Of a stretch of 64,000 nucleotides of DNA, positions 59,915 to 64,000 are shown piece by piece (within the stretch, counting starts at the first letter, position 1; each line of letters opens with the position of its first letter). The position numbers were made by a program, and so were the translations under genes. Below the pieces are notes generated by a model, which worked only from the letters and a program-made list of their open reading frames with translations, had not been told where the DNA came from and made no database searches. Source of the DNA: Marinihelvus sp036351115 (GTDB lineage Bacteria; Pseudomonadota; Gammaproteobacteria; Xanthomonadales; SZUA-36); the NCBI GenBank assembly GCA_036351115.1, contig JAZBOL010000027.1, forward strand, positions 1 to 64,000. Reading direction: 5' to 3'.

Positions 59915-60952
59915 ATGCGTATTTTCGCGAAGTTAGGGCTGTGCCTTGCCATAGCCTCGACGTCGACCGTTGCCTCGGCCGATGTCATTTTCAACGGCAC
60001 GGTCATTCCGTCCGCCGACCTGACGTCCATCACGATTGATCCGGCGACCGGTGACATCCTGATCAACGCCGCCAACGACTGGACGGTGACCCAGGGTACG
60101 GTCGAGCCGCCGCCTCCGCCGCCTGAGCCGCCGCCCCCGTTGCCGGAGGGCCAGCTGTCGGCCAAGCTCTTTGTCTCTACCGAGACGAATCCGGAATTCG
60201 CTACAACGGCCGTGGTAGACCAATGGACTACCGTGACTGTTACCTGGCAATCCGAACTGGCCGTTAGTTGTGTCACCCGTCTCGGCACGGCTGAGTGGCA
60301 GGCGCTTTCCCTGACCCCGGTAGCATCGGGTTCTGCCAGCCTTCAAATGACAGAAGCAGGCGTTGACATCCGGTTCCGCATGTTCTGTTTCGATGTCGCG
60401 GGAGCACAGGTTGCCAGCCAGGTCCTGATCACGGTCAATGAAGCGCCGAACCCGACCCCGCCGCCCCCGGTTATCGAAACCGTTTCCTGCGATGGACCCT
60501 CCGAGGTGCCGTTTGGGACTATTGAAAACTGGACCGACCGGGTCGGTGGCACCAATGCCGAGTTCCCGATCGTGCTGCAGAGTTCCTTCGACGTGTTTAC
60601 CCGTCGCAACGACTATTACGCGCTTGAGTTTACGACCACCGACGCCCTGGTCGAAGGGTCGGTCACGACCGTGTCCCTGTCCAGCGGCGTGCGTCATGTC
60701 TCAGTCAGCCAGTGCCCGGGTAATTTCCTGGTGGATACCCCGCCCGAGTGCGAGCAGCGCCAGGGTATCGGTGAATCCCTGCGGATCACCAAGGATCCCA
60801 CGGCCACCGGCGTCTGTATTCTCGAGCCGAACAAGCGTTACTACCTGAACGTAACGTACGCCGATGTCGATAACCGTCTGCCGAACGACACCTCATCCTG
60901 TGGGTCTTCGTCCTGCGCGACGAGAATCAACATTGGAGTGTCGGAGCTGTAA
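59915..60952 (+). CDS. Secreted Pro-rich-linker protein of unknown function (345 aa)
   Basis: The protein has a signal peptide (1-22, cleavage near ASA/DV), a short beta domain, a Pro-rich linker (about 65-80), a domain of Ig-like pattern (about 80-180) with two cysteines, a second Pro stretch (about 185-192) and a C-terminal domain with several cysteines. The ATG at 59915 has GGAG ten bases upstream; the frame from 59900 adds five residues without support. A TACAAT box lies at 59830-59835 without a good -35. It is flanked by its own terminator. No family is recognised. Confidence 0.78.
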   Translation: MRIFAKLGLCLAIASTSTVASADVIFNGTVIPSADLTSITIDPATGDILINAANDWTVTQGTVEPPPPPPEPPPPLPEGQLSAKLFVSTETNPEFATTAVVDQWTTVTVTWQSELAVSCVTRLGTAEWQALSLTPVASGSASLQMTEAGVDIRFRMFCFDVAGAQVASQVLITVNEAPNPTPPPPVIETVSCDGPSEVPFGTIENWTDRVGGTNAEFPIVLQSSFDVFTRRNDYYALEFTTTDALVEGSVTTVSLSSGVRHVSVSQCPGNFLVDTPPECEQRQGIGESLRITKDPTATGVCILEPNKRYYLNVTYADVDNRLPNDTSSCGSSSCATRINIGVSEL

Positions 60953-60975
60953 ACCGTCCCCCTGGATGCGATGTG

Positions 60976-61001
60976 ACGGGCGCCTTCGGGCGCCCGTTTT
61001 T
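60976..61001 (+). terminator. Intrinsic terminator of the 345-aa secreted protein gene
   Basis: The stem ACGGGCGCC/GGCGCCCGT with a TTCG tetraloop is followed by T4-5. Confidence 0.93.
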
Positions 61002-61019
61002 CTGCACGGTACCTCGTTG

Positions 61020-61955
61020 ATGAAATACGCTTCTCCTGTCATGGTCCTGTTCCTCGCCCTCCCGCTCGCGGCGCAGGAATCCACGCTTGTCCGCGATAAC
61101 GCCGATCTCCTGGCAGCCCGAGGTGACGGGGAAGTCACCCTGGCGGATTTCCAGGCCCGGGTTGACCGAATACCACCGGAGCAGCGTTTCGTCACCGTCC
61201 GCAATCGAACCCGCTTCGAGGACATGCTCAACAAGCTGTTGATTGATGCCCAGCTGGCGGCGGACGCAAGAGCAGAAGGCTTTCACGACAATCCGGTGGT
61301 CCGAGCGCGTCTCGAACTGGCCATGCGTGAAGAGCTGGCCCGCGCCTGGATCGAACACAAGGTCGATGACGGGGGCGCGGTGGATTACACCGCGATGGCG
61401 CGTGAAGAGTGGATGCTGAACCGTGACCAATACCTGACCGCCGAGACCATCGATGTTGCTCACATTCTGATCAGCACGGAGGACCGCACGAACGAAGAGG
61501 CGCTTTCGATCGCCTCGGCGCTGCATGAGCAGCTGCTGACCAGTCCGGAACAGTTCGCGGAACTGGCCAGGACCCGTTCCGACGATCCGGGTTCGGCCAG
61601 TCGGGGTGGAACCTATCCCGATGTCAAGCGTGGCGATATGGTCAAGCCCTTCGAGGATGTCGCCTTTGCGCTCGAAATCGGTGAGATCAGTGAACCGGTC
61701 CTGACTGATTTTGGTTATCACCTGATCAGGCTGGACGGGAAGCAATCACCGGAGCAACAGCCCTTCGACGCAGTCCGGGTTCAGCTCGAAAACCAGGCAC
61801 GGGAGCGCTACCGGGAGCGAAAGCGGCGGGAATATCTCCAGCCCCTGTACGCGGAAGAGATAGAAGTGACACGCGATTCCGTGGAGAATGCGGTTGAACG
61901 GGCGCTGGGGCCCGACGTGTTGGCGCGTAACGCCCAGGATGAAGCGGACCCGTGA
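61020..61955 (+). CDS. Periplasmic parvulin-type peptidyl-prolyl isomerase
   Basis: This SurA/PpiC-like folding factor helps exported proteins by isomerising proline bonds. The 311-residue protein has a signal peptide (1-18), an N-terminal helical domain with SurA-like chaperone pattern (about 25-140), and one parvulin domain (about 145-245) with IDVAHILIST, FAELARTRSDDPGSASRGG and DFGYHLIRLDGKQ. Basic and acidic helices end the protein. It lies between two secreted-protein genes and a polysaccharide exporter. Only one parvulin domain is present, unlike SurA. Confidence 0.88.
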   Translation: MKYASPVMVLFLALPLAAQESTLVRDNADLLAARGDGEVTLADFQARVDRIPPEQRFVTVRNRTRFEDMLNKLLIDAQLAADARAEGFHDNPVVRARLELAMREELARAWIEHKVDDGGAVDYTAMAREEWMLNRDQYLTAETIDVAHILISTEDRTNEEALSIASALHEQLLTSPEQFAELARTRSDDPGSASRGGTYPDVKRGDMVKPFEDVAFALEIGEISEPVLTDFGYHLIRLDGKQSPEQQPFDAVRVQLENQARERYRERKRREYLQPLYAEEIEVTRDSVENAVERALGPDVLARNAQDEADP

Positions 61956-61994
61956 TTAGGCGGTCGCTAGCGCGCCTGTAACGGGACAAACGCC

Positions 61995-62786
61995 ATGGCC
62001 CGACCGCTGGCCCCCGGCTTCGACGCCGCGTTTTTCAAACAGCTCGTTGTTCGGCAAATCCGCCAGGACTACCTGGAAAACCTGACCGGTTTCGCCTGGC
62101 TGGTGCTCCAGCCGCTCATGCTGCTCGCGGTATACGCGTTCGTTTTCACCCAGATTTTCCAGGCACGCATCCCGGACAGCGGTGGCGTGGGCTTCGTGCC
62201 TTACCTCGCTGTCGCCTTCTGGCCGTGGACGGCCTTTTCCGAGGCGGTGCTCAAATCCTCTTCGAGCATTACGGGCCATGCCGCCCTGGTGTCCAAGGTC
62301 GCTTTCGCCAAGGAACAGCTGCCGCTGGCCACGGTGACTGCGACCTTCATCATGCACGGCATCGGCTACCTGGTCGTCCTGGTCGTGCTGCAGGCGCTGG
62401 GGACCAACGTCCATTGGCTGACGCTTCCTGCCGCCCTGGTCCTCCTGGTGTTGCTGTGGGGTTTCGCCGGTGCGATCTCCCTGTTCGTCTCCAGTCTGCA
62501 GGTGTTTGTTCGTGACGTAGCCCAGATTCTGCCGCCCCTGGTGACGTTCTGGTTCTTCATGACGCCGATTCTCTACAGCATCGACATGTTGCCGGAGGGG
62601 TTACAGCGGGTCATGAACGGCAACCCCATGACCTGGTTCGTCGTTCACCTGCGCGAACTCCTGCTGTTCGGCCGCTTCGAGTTCGGCGTCACGACGGCCG
62701 CCATGCTGGTGCTCGTCCCGGTGTTGTTCCTGCTGGCGCTGGCCTGGTTCCGCAAGTTCAGCGGACATTTCGAGGATTTTCTCTGA
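61995..62786 (+). CDS. ABC-2 type polysaccharide export permease (Wzm/KpsM-like)
   Basis: This is the membrane part of an ABC exporter for O-antigen or capsule polysaccharide. The 263-residue protein has six membrane helices and the ABC-2 permease pattern (RQIRQDYLENLTGFAWLVLQP near 20-40, then FWPWTAF, FVRDVAQILPPLVTFWFFMTPILYS near 175-199). Its stop overlaps the start of the ATPase gene in TGATG, so both are coupled. The polymer is unknown since no glycosyltransferase is in the window. Confidence 0.92.
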   Translation: MARPLAPGFDAAFFKQLVVRQIRQDYLENLTGFAWLVLQPLMLLAVYAFVFTQIFQARIPDSGGVGFVPYLAVAFWPWTAFSEAVLKSSSSITGHAALVSKVAFAKEQLPLATVTATFIMHGIGYLVVLVVLQALGTNVHWLTLPAALVLLVLLWGFAGAISLFVSSLQVFVRDVAQILPPLVTFWFFMTPILYSIDMLPEGLQRVMNGNPMTWFVVHLRELLLFGRFEFGVTTAAMLVLVPVLFLLALAWFRKFSGHFEDFL

Positions 62787-64000
62787 TGGCCACCCTGGTC
62801 GAACTGAAGGGCGTGTCCAAGGTCTATCCCCGGGTTCACCGGCCCCGGGAGCGCATGGCGGCGTTCTTTTCCCTGCTGGCGGGACGTGAACCCCGGCAGG
62901 GTGCGCAGGTGCTGTCCGACATCGACCTCGAGATACGCCGCGGCCAGTCCCTGGGCGTGATCGGGCAGAACGGCGCGGGCAAGTCCACCCTGCTGAAAAT
63001 CCTGACCGGCGTGATCGAGCCAACCCGGGGATCGGTGAAAACCCATGCGAAAACGGCCGCCCTGCTCGAGCTGGGCGCCGGGTTCCAGCCCGAGTTCAGT
63101 GGCATGGAGAACGTGCGCATGAAGGCGGCGCTGCTGGGCCTGACCACGGCTGAGCTCGACCAGCGGTTCGACGAGATTCTCGCCTTTGCGGACATCGGCG
63201 AGTACGTGCACGAACCGGTCAAACACTACTCTTCCGGCATGGTGGTGCGCCTGGGGTTCGCGGTCGTGGCCGCTTCGCGCCCGGAGTTGCTGATCACGGA
63301 CGAGGTGCTCGCCGTGGGGGACGAGTCGTTCCAGAAGAAATGCATTCGCTGGATCGACGATTTCATCGCCGAGGGCGGCACGCTCATGCTCGTGTCCCAC
63401 AGCATGTACCTCGTCCAGAAGCTCTGTCGTCACGCCCTGTGGCTCGAGGGCGGCCGGGTCCAGGGGTACGGGGAGGTGCACCGGGTGACCCAGGACTACC
63501 TGGCATGGCACGAAGCCCGGACCCGGGCGGAGGAGCAGCACCGCCAGGAAGCGGCCGGCGCCCACGGGCACTACGCGGTGCACTCCCTGGAACTGAACCT
63601 CAGCCCGGGAGAGCGGGGCGCCCGTCAGCCCGCGGGGCAGGAAGAAACGGAGGAGGCCCCGACCCTTTCCGTCGGCGATACCCTGGGCGTGGACCTGGTG
63701 CTGAGGTCCCCGGATGGGCGGCCGCCGGTCGGGATGATCGGTATTGCCCGGCTGGATGGGACGCCGGTTTACGGCCTGTCCACGGAGGAGGCCATCGACG
63801 CCCTGAAGCCGCTGGAAGGCCAGGACAGTCTCTTTCGCGCATCCCTGGACTTTCCGGCGCTCAATCTCCTTCCCGGCCAGTACGTTCTCCGAGGCCACGC
63901 CCTGGATCCGGAAGGCATGCGCATGTGTGATACGGCGGAGCGACACTTCCGCGTGCGGGGCGAGACTCACGAATTCGGCCTGGTTCGCCTGGCGCACCGA
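62786..64000 (+). CDS. ABC exporter ATPase (Wzt-like), runs off the window end
   Basis: This is the ATP-binding subunit of the exporter, open to the last base (405 codons seen). It has the Walker A GQNGAGKST, the signature YSSGMVVRLGF, the Walker B ELLITDEVLAVGD and the H-loop SHSM, all at about 65-205. After about residue 245 comes an Ala/Glu/Gln-rich linker and the start of a beta domain (SVGDTLGVDLVL, SLDFPALNLLPGQYVLR) like the Wzt C-terminal carbohydrate-binding domain, which in some systems recognises the capped glycan. The true end is outside the window. Confidence 0.92.
   Translation, partial: MATLVELKGVSKVYPRVHRPRERMAAFFSLLAGREPRQGAQVLSDIDLEIRRGQSLGVIGQNGAGKSTLLKILTGVIEPTRGSVKTHAKTAALLELGAGFQPEFSGMENVRMKAALLGLTTAELDQRFDEILAFADIGEYVHEPVKHYSSGMVVRLGFAVVAASRPELLITDEVLAVGDESFQKKCIRWIDDFIAEGGTLMLVSHSMYLVQKLCRHALWLEGGRVQGYGEVHRVTQDYLAWHEARTRAEEQHRQEAAGAHGHYAVHSLELNLSPGERGARQPAGQEETEEAPTLSVGDTLGVDLVLRSPDGRPPVGMIGIARLDGTPVYGLSTEEAIDALKPLEGQDSLFRASLDFPALNLLPGQYVLRGHALDPEGMRMCDTAERHFRVRGETHEFGLVRLAHR

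Overview
The window looks like chromosomal DNA of a free-living, GC-rich gammaproteobacterium. Gene orders typical of that class recur: rplM-rpsI; zapA, 6S RNA, 5-formyl-THF cyclo-ligase; ygfB-pepP-ubiH-ubiI; pepA-holC-valS divergent from lptF-lptG; and a type II secretion operon in the E-F-G-H-I-J-K-L-M-N-D order known from Xanthomonas (xps). No genus can be named from the sequence alone. No insertion sequence, prophage, CRISPR array or replication origin was seen.

Layout. 1-1026: rplM, rpsI and tRNA-Gln(CUG), closed by one terminator. 1091-2594: a sortase with a dedicated-looking surface-protein substrate. 2627-8057 (minus): a tightly packed membrane operon with an AI-2E-family permease, a small ion channel, and an outer-membrane factor, membrane-fusion protein and DUF2955 permease forming a probable tripartite exporter. 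8180-11632 (minus): an Rrf2 regulator lacking cluster cysteines, cytochrome c, a 64-residue peptide, rpiA, cyclo-ligase, 6S RNA, zapA and a coiled-coil protein. 11696-17193 (plus): ygfB, pepP, two ubiquinone hydroxylases and cysteine synthase, facing oxyR. 18242-26840: an SRPBCC protein, trpS, trhO, an MscS channel, proS (minus), a DUF4124 protein (minus), pssA, a possible holD and rimI. 26837-31515 (minus): valS, holC, pepA. 31890-34042: lptF and lptG. 34746-39808: a six-gene TonB2-type energy-transduction cluster. 39934-46368: xerD, dsbC, purL and a membrane protein resembling the exosortase H-associated family. 46614-57903: a complete Xps-type type II secretion operon ending in a translationally coupled lipoprotein. 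58053-60952: two secreted proteins of unknown function. 61020-64000: a periplasmic parvulin and a Wzm/Wzt polysaccharide ABC exporter whose ATPase runs off the end.

How the parts fit. Much of the window concerns the envelope: LPS transport, polysaccharide export, type II secretion, TonB energy, disulfide isomerisation, proline isomerisation, sortase and export pumps. The points most worth following are the sortase-substrate pair, the exosortase-associated protein with no exosortase nearby, the GspE that lacks the zinc-binding cysteines, the lipoprotein coupled to gspD, the channel-pump operon, and two genes (a zapA-linked coiled-coil gene and xerD) whose promoters predict leaderless mRNAs.
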